From Streptomyces sp. NBC_01788 (lineage in GTDB: Bacteria; Actinomycetota; Actinomycetes; Streptomycetales; Streptomycetaceae), in assembly GCF_035917575.1 (NCBI RefSeq), contig NZ_CP109090.1, positions 682,001-746,000 of the forward strand: a DNA stretch of 64,000 nucleotides. Direction: 5' to 3'. The notes under the pieces are model-generated. The model worked only from the letters and a program-made list of their open reading frames with translations. It made no database searches and was not told the DNA's origin. Made by a program: the position numbers and the translations under genes. Shown in pieces: positions 37,100 to 47,500 of this stretch. Positions within the stretch are counted from its first letter, which is position 1, and every line of letters starts with the position of its first letter.

Positions 37100-39223
37100 A
37101 TGAACCAGCAGGCCAGTGCCCTCGTGACCGCCGCCGACATCTCCCGGCTGGCCGGGGTCACCCGGGCCACGGTGAGCAACTGGCGCCGTCGGCATCCGGA
37201 CTTTCCCGCCCCAGCCGGAGGCACGGACACCAGCCCCACCTACGACCTCGACGCCGTGCGCGCCTGGCTCTTCGCCCGTGGTCAGCTCCCGGACGACACA
37301 CCGGCGGACGAACTCCGCACCGCGCTGCGCAGCCACCCTGGCGACGGCGAACTGGCCCTACACCTGCTCCCCGCGGTAGTCGCAGCCGCCCGGCTGGGCC
37401 GGAGGGAGCGCGAAGCCCTCCCTGAACTAAGTGACGACGCACTACTGCAATGGGCCCGGTCGGTCGCGGCCGACGGAGCGGACGACATTCCCGGAATCGA
37501 GAGCCCCGCATACAGCGCCGACGTGGCCGGGCCGCTGAGGGCCTTGGTGCGATGCGTCGTCGTGGACGGCGCCAAGGCAGCAACGGATGTCCTGGCCGAA
37601 CGCCTACTTGAGGACACTGCGGGTACCGGTACCTACCCCACGCCGCGCCCCTTGGCCGACCTCATGGCCCGACTTCTGACGGACAGCGCGGGCGCCTTTC
37701 CCGCGAGCGTTCTCGACCCCGCGTGCGGCACCGGATCGCTGCTCGCCGCGGCGGCATCCGCAGGGGCGACCGAACTGCGCGGCCAGGACGTCCTGGTCGC
37801 CCGGGCCGCCCAGGCCGCCGTGCGGCTCCGGCTGAGCACCCCCAAGGCGGCGATCTCCGTACGCACGGGGGACAGCCTGCGCTCCGACGCCTTCAAGGGC
37901 CTCACCGCGGATGCCGTCCTGTGCAATCCTCCGTACGGAGTCCGTGAGTGGGGGCACGAGGATCTGGCGTACGACCAACGCTGGGCCTATGGCGTGCCGC
38001 CCAAGGGCGAGCCCGAACTCGCCTGGGTCCAGCACTGCCTGGCCCACCTGGCTCCCCGCGGCCGTGCCGTACTTCTCATGCCGCCGGCCGTCGCGGAGCG
38101 CACCGCAGGCCGTCGTATCCGGGCTCAACTCGTACGCGACGGAGCCCTTCGCGCAGTCGTCTCACTTCCGCAGGGCGCGGCCACACCGCTCCACATCGGC
38201 CTGCACCTGTGGGTGCTCGAACGGCCCGATCCGCAGGCTGAAGCCCCGGGGACGGTCCTGCTCATCGATGCCGCCGCTTGCGAGAACCGGGATCTCGACT
38301 GGGCCGCCATCGACGACACCGTGCTCTCGGCGTGGCGGTCGTACCTCGCCGACCAGGACGGCTTCACAGGAGCCCCAGGCAGCGCCGGCGCCGTGCCGAT
38401 CACCGACCTCCTCAACGAGGCTGTGGACCTGACGCCGGTCCGCCACATCCGGACGGCTTCCCGGCAAGCTCTGCGCCCCGCCCTACTGGCCCGGCAGGCA
38501 TCGGAGCTGTACGACCAACTACATCAAGCCGCAAGAGACCTGACCGGCCTCGGCGCCGACGGCGACTGGCCACCGGCCGACGACCGCCCCCGCGACTGGC
38601 GCACCGCAACGGTCGCGGATCTTCTACGCGGCGGCGCTCTCAGTTTCCTTCGCACCGCGCCCGCAGGCCGTCGGACCCGTAGCGGCCAACCGCTGCCGCA
38701 GCCCGGCCCAGAACTCGGCGGACGACCGGCGCTCACGGCTGCCGACCTGATGAAGAACCGGCCCGCCTCCGGAACGGAAGCGGACCTTCCCACCGACACC
38801 GCTCTTCCCTTGATCCAGGAAAGTGACGTGCTGCTCACAGAGGTCCTCCGTGTGGGGCATACCGCCGCGGCCCGGGTCGTCGAGCCGGGCGAGGCAGGCT
38901 GTTTCCTGGGGCCCCACTTGTTGCTCTTCCGCCCGGATCGGAGTCGGCTCGACCCGTGGTTCCTCGCCGGTTTCCTCGCAGCGGAGCAGAACCTCAACGC
39001 CGCAGCCACCGGCACGTCCATCATCCGGGTGGACCCCCGGCGACTACGCGTTCCCCTGCTCCCGCTCGCCGAGCAGCAGCGCTACGGCGCCGCCTTCCGC
39101 CACCTGCACGAGCTGCGCACCGCCGCCCGCCGTGCCGACCAGGCCGCCGAGGACATCACACGTCTCCTCAGCACCGGACTCACCGGCGGCGCGCTGTTGC
39201 CACACGGTCACGGATCGGCGTGA
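37100..39223 (+). CDS. N6-adenine DNA methylase with HTH and S-like C-terminus
   Basis: The predicted product has 707 residues. A MerR/HTH-like N-terminus (VTAADISRLAGVTRATVSNW) is followed by a HsdM-like N6 methylase core with DPACGTGSLL (Asp206) and NPPYGV (Asn276), and a C-terminal region resembling a type I specificity subunit half (FLAGFLAAEQNLNAAATGTS, then a helical spacer). It can therefore recognise and methylate DNA without a separate HsdS. The start follows AGGAG closely. It is divergent from DUF6119 and 79 bases upstream of hsdM but carries no nuclease. It could be a self-marking methylase for the neighbouring system. Confidence 0.85.
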   Translation: MNQQASALVTAADISRLAGVTRATVSNWRRRHPDFPAPAGGTDTSPTYDLDAVRAWLFARGQLPDDTPADELRTALRSHPGDGELALHLLPAVVAAARLGRREREALPELSDDALLQWARSVAADGADDIPGIESPAYSADVAGPLRALVRCVVVDGAKAATDVLAERLLEDTAGTGTYPTPRPLADLMARLLTDSAGAFPASVLDPACGTGSLLAAAASAGATELRGQDVLVARAAQAAVRLRLSTPKAAISVRTGDSLRSDAFKGLTADAVLCNPPYGVREWGHEDLAYDQRWAYGVPPKGEPELAWVQHCLAHLAPRGRAVLLMPPAVAERTAGRRIRAQLVRDGALRAVVSLPQGAATPLHIGLHLWVLERPDPQAEAPGTVLLIDAAACENRDLDWAAIDDTVLSAWRSYLADQDGFTGAPGSAGAVPITDLLNEAVDLTPVRHIRTASRQALRPALLARQASELYDQLHQAARDLTGLGADGDWPPADDRPRDWRTATVADLLRGGALSFLRTAPAGRRTRSGQPLPQPGPELGGRPALTAADLMKNRPASGTEADLPTDTALPLIQESDVLLTEVLRVGHTAAARVVEPGEAGCFLGPHLLLFRPDRSRLDPWFLAGFLAAEQNLNAAATGTSIIRVDPRRLRVPLLPLAEQQRYGAAFRHLHELRTAARRADQAAEDITRLLSTGLTGGALLPHGHGSA

Positions 39224-39302
39224 AACCTGCGGCCCGGCACCGCGAACGGCCAGACTTGACCTCTCCCTCCCTCTGGGACGGCGAAACTCCGGAAGGACAG
39301 CG

Positions 39303-41399
39303 TTGAACAGCAGTAAGCACACGGAACTGGCGAATCATGCGTGGTCGGTCGCCGACCTCCTGCGCGGCGACTACAAGCAGTCCGACTACGGCAAGGTGAT
39401 CCTGCCGTTCACCGTGCTACGGCGACTGGAGTGTGTCCTCGCCCCGACCAAGGACAAGGTCCTGGAGGTCGCCGCCCGCTTCAAGGGGCAGGACATCAAC
39501 CCCGACCGCTTCCTGCGCAAAGCGTCCGGCCACAGCTTCTACAACACCAGCGCCTACACGCTGAAGGCCATCGCGGGCGACGCCACCCACGCGGCGAAGT
39601 ACCTCAACGAGTACTACGGCGCCTTCTCCCCCAACGCCCGGGAAGTCCTGGAGCGGTACGACTTCGCCCAACAGATCAAGCGGCTGGACGCGGCAAACCT
39701 GCTGTACCAGGTGGTCGGACGGTTCGCCGACCTCGACCTGCGGCCGGTGAAGAGGGACGCGGACGGCGAGGTCGTACTCGGCGAGGACGGCAAGCCGGTC
39801 GAGATCGTCTCCAACCACCAGATGGGCTATGTCTTCGAGGAACTGATCCGGCGCTTCGCCGAGCAGTCCAACGAGACGGCCGGTGAGCACTTCACACCGC
39901 GGGAAGTCATCCGGCTGATGGTCAACCTGCTCGTCGCGCCGGACGGCGACGCGCTGGCCCTGCCGGGCACCGTCCGCACGGTCATGGACCCGGCCTGCGG
40001 AACCGGCGGCATGCTCAGCGCGGCCGAGGAGCACATCACGGCCCTCAACCCGGACGCCACCGTCAAGGTCTTCGGCCAGGAACTCAACCCCGAGTCCTGG
40101 GCCATCTGCCGGTCGGACATGATGATCAAGGGCCAGGACCCGGAGAACATCAAGTTCGGCAACTCGTTCAGCGACGACGGCTTCGACAACGATGATTCCA
40201 AGAGGGACAAGAACACGCCCACCACTTTCGACTACCTGCTGGCCAACCCGCCGTTCGGCGTGGAGTGGAAGAAGGTCAGGGACACCGTCGAGGACGAGCA
40301 CGAACGCCTCGGTGAGAGCGGGCGGTTCGGGGCCGGTCTGCCGCGCATCAACGACGGCTCGCTGCTCTTCCTCCAGCACATGATCTCGAAGATGAAGCAG
40401 GTGGACGCGTCGGGGTCGGGCGGCAGCCGGATCGCGATCGTCTTCAACGGCTCCCCGCTGTTCACGGGGGCGGCGGAGTCGGGTGAGTCCAGAATCCGGC
40501 AGTGGATCCTGGAGAACGACTGGCTGGAGGGCATCGTCGCCCTGCCCGACCAGCTCTTCTACAACACCGGCATCTCCACGTACTTCTGGGTGCTCAGCAA
40601 CCGCAAGGCCAGGGACAGGCGCGGCAAGGTCGTCCTGCTGGACGCGCGCGACTACTGGCGCAAGATGCGGAAGTCGCTCGGCGACAAGCGCAAGGAACTG
40701 GGCGAGCAGCACATCTCCGAGATCACGCGGCTCTACACGGAGGCGCTGGCGGTCCTCGACGCGGCGGAGAAGGGCGGCGGCCACGACCTGGCCGACCGGG
40801 CCGGGAAGATCAGGGTCTTCCGCAACGAGGACTTCGGGTATCACCGGATCACCGTCGAACGGCCGTTGAAGCTCCGCTTCGAGGTGACGGAGGAGACACT
40901 GACGGCGATCACCGCGTCGAAGCCGATCGCACGGGCCACGGACGCCGAGGCGTTCGCAGCGGCACTGCGCCCGCTGGTCGGCAAGTCCTGGACCACGAAG
41001 TCCGACGCGTGGATCGACCTGAAGGACGCGGTCGTCGCGGCCGGCCTGTTGTGGCCGACGGGTGCGCCGTTCGGCAAGGCGCTGCGGGAGGCGGTCGGCG
41101 TCCGAGACCCGGAGGGCGAGGTCCAGCGCATCAAGGGCGAGCGGGAACCGGACCCGGAGCTGCGCGACTACGAGAACGTCCCGCTGGAGGAGGACGTGGA
41201 GGAGTACCTGCGGCGCGAGGTGCTGCCGCATGTCCCGGACGCGTGGATCGACCACAGCAAGACGAAGATCGGGTACGAGATTCCGTTCACGCGGCATTTC
41301 TACGTGTACAAGCCGCCGCGGCCGTTGGCGGAGATCGACGCGGAGCTGAAGGCTCTGGAGGGCGAGATCCAGACGCTGCTTGGGGAGGTGACGAAGTGA
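39303..41399 (+). CDS. hsdM: Type I restriction-modification methylase HsdM
   Basis: The predicted 698-residue protein has the N-terminal HsdM helical domain (WSVADLLRGDYKQSDYGKVI) and the N6-adenine methylase core with GEHFTPREVIRLMV, DPACGTGGML (Asp229) and ANPPFGV (Asn315). It methylates adenines in the bipartite HsdS target and is needed for restriction. TTG 39303 is preceded by GGAAGGA with suitable spacing and starts exactly where HsdM homology begins. The TGA overlaps the hsdS GTG. Confidence 0.93.
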   Translation: MNSSKHTELANHAWSVADLLRGDYKQSDYGKVILPFTVLRRLECVLAPTKDKVLEVAARFKGQDINPDRFLRKASGHSFYNTSAYTLKAIAGDATHAAKYLNEYYGAFSPNAREVLERYDFAQQIKRLDAANLLYQVVGRFADLDLRPVKRDADGEVVLGEDGKPVEIVSNHQMGYVFEELIRRFAEQSNETAGEHFTPREVIRLMVNLLVAPDGDALALPGTVRTVMDPACGTGGMLSAAEEHITALNPDATVKVFGQELNPESWAICRSDMMIKGQDPENIKFGNSFSDDGFDNDDSKRDKNTPTTFDYLLANPPFGVEWKKVRDTVEDEHERLGESGRFGAGLPRINDGSLLFLQHMISKMKQVDASGSGGSRIAIVFNGSPLFTGAAESGESRIRQWILENDWLEGIVALPDQLFYNTGISTYFWVLSNRKARDRRGKVVLLDARDYWRKMRKSLGDKRKELGEQHISEITRLYTEALAVLDAAEKGGGHDLADRAGKIRVFRNEDFGYHRITVERPLKLRFEVTEETLTAITASKPIARATDAEAFAAALRPLVGKSWTTKSDAWIDLKDAVVAAGLLWPTGAPFGKALREAVGVRDPEGEVQRIKGEREPDPELRDYENVPLEEDVEEYLRREVLPHVPDAWIDHSKTKIGYEIPFTRHFYVYKPPRPLAEIDAELKALEGEIQTLLGEVTK

Positions 41400-42733
41400 C
41401 AAGCACTTCCGTCGCCCCCTGGCTTGAAGGGTCCCACTGGCCAACCGTGCCGATTCGGCTTGTTGCCCGGCTTGGTTCCGGGCACACGCCCAGCCGGAGC
41501 GTCCCTGAATACTGGGATGATTGCACAGTTCCCTGGATCACCCTGGCAGACGTATGGCAGCTGCGCAGCGGCGCTACAGATGTAATCACGGAGACAAAAG
41601 AAAAGGTCAGCAAGCTGGGCTTGGCCAATTCAGCAGCGGTAAAGCATCCGGCTGGCACTGTGATCCTCTCTCGTACTGCGTCGGTCGGCTTCTCCGCCAT
41701 CATGGGTGCGGATATGGCGACGAGTCAAGATTTTGCCACCTGGACGTGCGGGCCTAAGCTGGATCCCAGATACCTCCTTCATTGCCTTAGGGCAATGGCT
41801 CCGGATCTTAAGCGTATTGCGACGGGGTCCACTCACAAGACGATTTACATGCCGGATATTGAGCAATTGAGGGTTCCGGTGCCCCCGATGGATGAACAGC
41901 GTCGCATCGCCGAGTTCCTCCACGCAGAGACCGCTCGCATCGACGCCTTGAGCTCACTGAGAAAAGCTCAGAGTGCACTCCTAGATGAGCGAGAATACGC
42001 CGCGGTGTCGGAAATTCTCGTACCCGGGATCCTCTCCAGCCCTGTGGAAATCTGGCCATGGGTGTGGCTTCCGAAAATGCCAGCAGATCGCCCGCTCGTG
42101 CGCCTTGGATATGTGTGCCGCTTGCAAACCGGCCTTACCGTTGATGGAAAGCGGGAAGTCAAGGGCGATGTGGTGACTCGCCCGTACCTACGGGTGGCCA
42201 ACGTGCAAGCGGGACGAGTGGATCTTGACAATCTCAACGAAATCACCGTCCCGACTGACATCGCCAGTCGCGCAACTCTTCGTGCAGGCGATGTGCTGAT
42301 GACCGAAGGCGGCGATCTGGACAAGCTCGGACGCGGCACTGTTTGGCGTGGAGAAGTCTCCAGATGCTTGCATCAGAACCACGTCTTCGCCCTGCGTCCG
42401 GAAAGCGATAGTCTTGACGCAGACTATCTGGCCCTCATGACGAGGACGCTGCATGGTCGAAATTATTTCGAAAGCACAGGAGTCAAGACGACTAACCTCG
42501 CGTCAACGAACAGTAACAAGATTCTAAGCTTTCCCATCCCGCTCCCGAGCGTGACAGAACAGCGCAACCTGGCCAAGCGGGCTCAGACGGCACTCGACAA
42601 CATTGCGACTGCCGGTCAAGTGCTTGACCGTCAACTCAAAGTTCTCACCGAACGCCGCCAAGCCCTGGTCACCGCCGCCGTCATCGGCCAGATCGACGTG
42701 TCCACTGCCAGCGGACAAGGGATCGAGGAATGA
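41396..42733 (+). CDS. hsdS: Type I specificity subunit HsdS
   Basis: The predicted 445-residue protein has two target-recognition domains, each ending in a conserved helix block. The first is followed by VPVPPMDEQRRIAEFLHAET and the second by PLPSVTEQRNLAKRAQTALD. The two domains read the two halves of a split DNA target. GTG 41396 overlaps the hsdM stop and has GGAGG upstream. From about 41550 to 42600 GC content is clearly lower than in flanking genes, with A/T-ending codons, as expected when specificity domains are exchanged horizontally. Confidence 0.92.
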   Translation: MTSTSVAPWLEGSHWPTVPIRLVARLGSGHTPSRSVPEYWDDCTVPWITLADVWQLRSGATDVITETKEKVSKLGLANSAAVKHPAGTVILSRTASVGFSAIMGADMATSQDFATWTCGPKLDPRYLLHCLRAMAPDLKRIATGSTHKTIYMPDIEQLRVPVPPMDEQRRIAEFLHAETARIDALSSLRKAQSALLDEREYAAVSEILVPGILSSPVEIWPWVWLPKMPADRPLVRLGYVCRLQTGLTVDGKREVKGDVVTRPYLRVANVQAGRVDLDNLNEITVPTDIASRATLRAGDVLMTEGGDLDKLGRGTVWRGEVSRCLHQNHVFALRPESDSLDADYLALMTRTLHGRNYFESTGVKTTNLASTNSNKILSFPIPLPSVTEQRNLAKRAQTALDNIATAGQVLDRQLKVLTERRQALVTAAVIGQIDVSTASGQGIEE

Positions 42734-42740
42734 TCGCGCC

Positions 42741-43982
42741 ATGAGTCCCGCCGCGCCTCACCGCCCGATGCCGTTCATCACCCGTGTCCGGGTGGAAAAC
42801 TACAAGTCCATCGCTCACTGTGACGTGGCTCTCGGCCGGTTCACCGTGCTGCTCGGGCTGAACGCCGCAGGGAAGTCGAACTTCCTCGATGCTCTGCGCT
42901 TCGTCCGCGACGCGCTCACAGATGGCCCAGCCGAGGCCGTGGCGGCGCGCGGCGGGTGGGAGGAGGTGCTGCGCAGGGTTCCTGAGCCGGCAACCTCCTG
43001 CACGATCGGTCTGGAGTTTCACCTGCCGTCAATCGCCGACGACGCGAAGCCCTGGGTGGGGCGGTACGAGATCACCCTCGCGCCGCCAACCGTCCCTGGG
43101 GTGGGGCGAGATGCGGGGCCCGGTGTCCGTATCCAGCGTGAGTTCTGCGAGATGCGCCACCCTGGTTCCAAGGGTCGGGCAAACGCCGAGCGCTTCCTGG
43201 TATGCGACCGAGCTGGGAAGGGGCGTCGCCAGAAGCGACTACGACTTTCGCAGCTGAGTGAGGGCGAGGCGTTCGATGACCTTTTCGCGGCCCTCACGGA
43301 GATGTTCTTCTACAGTCCTGCCCTGTCCAATCTCCGCAAGGCCAGCCCGAACACCCCGACCGCCGGAGCTCTGAGTGAGGACGGCAGCGAACTCGGCCCA
43401 GCCCTGGCCGTACTCGGGGATGAGGAGCGTGAGCGCGTCTCGCAGTACCTGGGCGTGATTGTGCCCGGCGTTGTGGAGGTCGGTCCCACAGACCCCTCCG
43501 CCGATTACGTTGCGGCGCGGATCAGCTTCGCCACCGACGGCGAGACCGAACCGCACGTTTTCCGGGCCGAGTCCGTGTCGGAAGGGACCATCCGCGCCAT
43601 CGGCTTGCTGACCGCACTGTTCCAGCCCGACGCCCGGGAAGGCTGGATTCCGCTCGTCGCCGTTGAAGAGCCCGAGTTGGCGTTGCACCCGCTCGCGGCC
43701 GGAGCCCTCTACGACGCGCTTACGGAAGCAAGTGAGCACGTGCAGGTCCTCGCCACCACGCAGAGCGCGGAACTTTTTGACCGCAAAGAGGCCGACCTGT
43801 CGGCGATCCGCATGGTCGCCGCCGAGCACGGGGTGACGGTGATCGGCGAAGTGGACCCGGTGAGTCGGTCGATCGTCGCCGACGGCCTGGCGACCACGGC
43901 CGAACTGCTGCGTTCCGACCAGCTGCGCCCGGTCGTCGAACCCCCAGACCAGTCGGACGAGCAGCCGGAGGGTGAGGAGTGA
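42741..43982 (+). CDS. AAA/OLD-like ATPase, partner of DUF4276
   Basis: The predicted 413-residue ATPase of the SMC/RecF/OLD type contains FTVLLGLNAAGKSNFLDAL (Walker A), a signature-like SVSEGTIRAIGLL and VAVEEPELALHPLAAGALY (Walker B). It has no Toprim domain of its own. ATG 42741 has a poor ribosome binding site; ATG 42768 starts the conserved FITRVRVENYKSI strand and is an alternative. It is coupled by GTGA to a Toprim-like DUF4276 gene. ATPase-Toprim pairs form abortive systems such as PARIS and AbiL. Here the pair is inserted between hsdS and hsdR. Confidence 0.87.
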   Translation: MSPAAPHRPMPFITRVRVENYKSIAHCDVALGRFTVLLGLNAAGKSNFLDALRFVRDALTDGPAEAVAARGGWEEVLRRVPEPATSCTIGLEFHLPSIADDAKPWVGRYEITLAPPTVPGVGRDAGPGVRIQREFCEMRHPGSKGRANAERFLVCDRAGKGRRQKRLRLSQLSEGEAFDDLFAALTEMFFYSPALSNLRKASPNTPTAGALSEDGSELGPALAVLGDEERERVSQYLGVIVPGVVEVGPTDPSADYVAARISFATDGETEPHVFRAESVSEGTIRAIGLLTALFQPDAREGWIPLVAVEEPELALHPLAAGALYDALTEASEHVQVLATTQSAELFDRKEADLSAIRMVAAEHGVTVIGEVDPVSRSIVADGLATTAELLRSDQLRPVVEPPDQSDEQPEGEE

Positions 43983-44593
43983 ACCACCCGAGGGTCACCA
44001 TCGCCTCCGTGGTGGAGGGTGAGGGCGAGATCAGCGCACTGCCCGTCCTTCTCCGGCGGCTGATGTACGAGGCGCACATCTGGGACGCGGACATCCAGCC
44101 GCCCTTCCTGGTCGACCGTGGCCGGCTCGTCCGACCGGGCGGTCTGGAAGCCGCCGTGGAGGCCCAGGCTCGGCGCGTACCTGCCGACCACCCCGGGGGC
44201 ATCCTGGTCGTGATCGACGCCGACGACGACTGCCCGGCCAGCCTCGGGCCTTCGCTGCTGGCTCGGGCCGAGGCCGCCCGCCCTGACCGCCGCACGGCCG
44301 TCGTGCTGGCGAACCGGGAGTTCGAGGCGTGGTTCCTCGCGTCGGCGCCCTCCCTCGGTGGGCGGGCGGGTCTCGCCGAACAGTTGGAGGTTCCGGCCAA
44401 CAGCGAGACGTTACGCGACTGCAAGGGCTGGCTGACCCACCACCGGCGCGACGGGGTGCGGTACCGCCCGCGGGTGGACCAGGCAGCACTGACTGACGTC
44501 ATCGATCTCGACCTTGCCCGCGCCAACTCATCCTCGTTCGAGAAGTTCTGCCGCGACATCACCTATCTGGTCACCGGAAAGCGGGGGGAATAG
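43979..44593 (+). CDS. DUF4276 (Toprim-like) protein
   Basis: The predicted 204-residue protein matches DUF4276. An N-terminal VVEGEGEISALPVLLRRL strand carries the conserved acidic pair and ILVVIDADDDCPASLG carries a DxDDD cluster, as in Toprim-type nucleases. VVLANREFEAWFLAS follows. It probably forms the nuclease or effector half of a two-gene ATPase-Toprim module with the preceding gene (GTGA overlap). Leu145 is encoded by TTA (44411-44413), the codon read by the bldA tRNA, suggesting developmentally gated translation. hsdR begins six bases after the stop. Confidence 0.88.
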   Translation: MNHPRVTIASVVEGEGEISALPVLLRRLMYEAHIWDADIQPPFLVDRGRLVRPGGLEAAVEAQARRVPADHPGGILVVIDADDDCPASLGPSLLARAEAARPDRRTAVVLANREFEAWFLASAPSLGGRAGLAEQLEVPANSETLRDCKGWLTHHRRDGVRYRPRVDQAALTDVIDLDLARANSSSFEKFCRDITYLVTGKRGE

Positions 44594-44599
44594 CCGCTC

Positions 44600-47500
44600 A
44601 TGTCCGTCCACGACGAAGCAGCATTCGGGAACGCCATAGTCGCCGCTTTGCTGGAGCGCAAGTGGTGTGAAGGAAACCGACAGGACTATCGCCCCCAACT
44701 CGGCCTGGACACCGCCCAGCTCTTCGAATTCATCGGCAAGACCCAAGCCGACGAATGGGCCGAACTGATCGCCCTCTACGGCGGGGATCCCAACACCGCC
44801 CAGGCCGGGTTCGCCAAGCGCGTGGACCAGGCAATCGCGACCGACGGCGTACTGGATGTGCTCCGCAAGGGCGTGAAGGACCACGGTGTCCTGATCAGGC
44901 TCGCGTACTTCAAGCCGTCACTCGTCGCGTCGGACGCGGTCCTTGACGACTACCGGGCGAACCGGCTGACCTTCGTCAAGGAGCTGGAGTACGCCGACAA
45001 GCAGGCGGACAAGGGCAAGCGCCTCGACCTCACCCTCTTCCTCAACGGGATCCCGCTGGCGACCGCCGAGTTGAAGAACGCTCTCACGCGCCAGGGCGTG
45101 GAGGCCGCCAAGGAGCAGTACCGCACGGACCGCGACCCCACCGAGCTGATCTTCGCGCGGCGCGTGATCGCGAACTTCGCCATCGACACGGACCTGGTGT
45201 TCGTCGCGCCGGAGTTGCGGGGCAAGCCGACGCGCTTCCTGCCGTTCAACACCGGGTCGGAGGGCCCGGGGAAGCCCGGCGGCGCGGGGAATCCTGCGCC
45301 CACCGTCCCCGGGACGTACGCGACCTCGTACCTCTGGGAGCAGATCTGGGAACGGGACACCTGGCTGGACCTGATCGAGCGGTTCGTGCACCTCAGCAAA
45401 GAGAAGGGCGCGGACGGGCGGACCCGGAAGAAGCTGATCTTCCCGCGCTACCACCAGTGGGACATCGTCAAGAAGCTCGCCGGCCACGCGGCCCGTCACG
45501 GCGCCGGTCACAACTACCTCGGTATGGCCTCCGCCGGCTCCGGCAAGTCGAACACCATCGGATGGCTGGCTCACCGCCTGTCGTCTCTGCATACGCCCAC
45601 CGACCCAACCGAGATCGACCCCGATGCCCTGGCCGCCGGGCTCAAGCCCGGCGCGCCGGTCTTCGACAAGGTCGTGATCATCACCGACCGCCGCAATCTC
45701 GACGCCCAGCTCCGCGAGACCGTAGGCAGCTTCGAGAGGACCGCCGGTCTGGTCGTGAAGATCGACGAGAAGCACGGCGCGAAGTCCGACCAACTCGCCA
45801 AGGCACTGTCCCGCGAGACCGGGAAGATCATCACCGTCACTCTGCACACCTTCCCGGCCCTCATCGACTACCTGCGCCGCAACCCCACCGAGATCCAGGG
45901 CCACAACTTCGCGATCATCGTGGACGAGGCACACTCCTCGCAGTCCGGCGACGCGGCCACGGCCGTACGCGCGGCGCTGCGTGACCTGGGCCTGGACTCG
46001 GACTCCGACGAGACCGGGGCAACCGAGCTGGAAGCGGCGGCAGCCACCACCGATGCCCGGCTCATCCGCAAGGCCACCCAGCGCAGCAAGGCCGCGAACC
46101 TCTCCTACTTCGCGTTCACGGCCACGCCCAAGGCCAAGACGCTCGAACTCTTCGGCACCCTGGAGAGCGTCAACGGCAAGCCGACGTACGTCCCCTTCCA
46201 CACGTACTCGATGCGCCAGGCCATCGAGGAAGGCTTCATCCTCGACCCCCTGCGGACCTACGTCACCTACAACACGTACTGGAAGCTGGTGAACAAGAAT
46301 CCGGACGAACGCGAGGTGGATCCCTCCAAGGCGAATCCGCTGCTCGCCCGGTACGCGCTCACGCACGACTCCACCGTGACGCAACAGGCGCAGGTGATCG
46401 TCGAGCACTTCCGCACACACACCGCCGGCCGGCTCGGCGGGCGTGCCAAGGCCATGGTCGTGACGGCCTCCCGGCACAGCGCCGTGCAGATGGCCCGTGC
46501 GATCAGGAAGTACATCGACGACCGCGCATACGCCGACCCGGGCGTCCTGGTCGCGTTCTCCGGGAGCCTGACGTACGACGGCGAGGAAACGACCGAGCCG
46601 AAGGAGAACGGCGGCCTGGCCGAGTCCGCGCTGCCGAAGGCGTTCGCGTACACACGCAAGGACGACAAGGCCGTGCGCACCGGCGGGAAGGCGACACAGC
46701 GCGAGTACCGCATCCTGGTCGTCGCCGAGAAGTACCAGACCGGCTTCGACCAGCCGCTGCTCACCACGATGTACGTGAACAAGAAGCTCGCGGGCATCAG
46801 CGCCGTCCAGACCCTCTCCCGTCTGAACCGCACCGCCGACCGCAAGTCGCAGGCGGACCTGGCCGTACTGGACTTCGTCAACGACGCCGAGGACATCAAG
46901 GAGTCCTTCCGCCCGTACTTCGAGGAGGCGAACACCCTTCCCTCCGATCCCAACCTCCTCTACACGGCACAGAGCCGGGTCATGCAACCCGACATCCTCG
47001 TCGATGAGGAGATGCGGGAGTTCGCCGATGCCTATCTGGCGGCCGAGGAGAAGGCGGCGGGCTCGGTGGCCCGCTGGGAGAAGCTGCACGCGGAGCTGTA
47101 CCGGCATCTCGGGCCCGCCGTCGGACGGTTCACCGAGCTGCTGGACCGCAAGGACGAGGCCGACGACCCGGACGAGGAAGCCGCCGAGGCCGCCGAGCAG
47201 TTCCGCGCCGACCTCAACGACTACGTACGGAAGTACGGCTTCCTCTCCCAGATCGTGCCCTACCGCGACGCCGACCTCGAATGCCTCTACCTCTACGGCC
47301 GCCACCTGCTCAACCGCCTGCCGCGACGCGGAGACGGCGGTGTGGACATAGGGGACGTCGACCTCAGCCATCTGCGCATCCGGAAGACCGGCGAGCACGA
47401 CCTCGCGCTGACCTCGGAGGGAGCGGCGGAGCTGCGCGGCTTCGGCGAGGGCGCGGGCGGCGCCAAGGAGCAGCAGAAGTCACTGCTGTCGGAGCTGATC

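Noticed and set aside
38823..39302. Upstream extension of the hsdM frame into the methylase gene
   Set aside because: HsdM homology begins exactly at TTG 39303 with a good ribosome binding site; upstream codons are serine/arginine-rich shadow.
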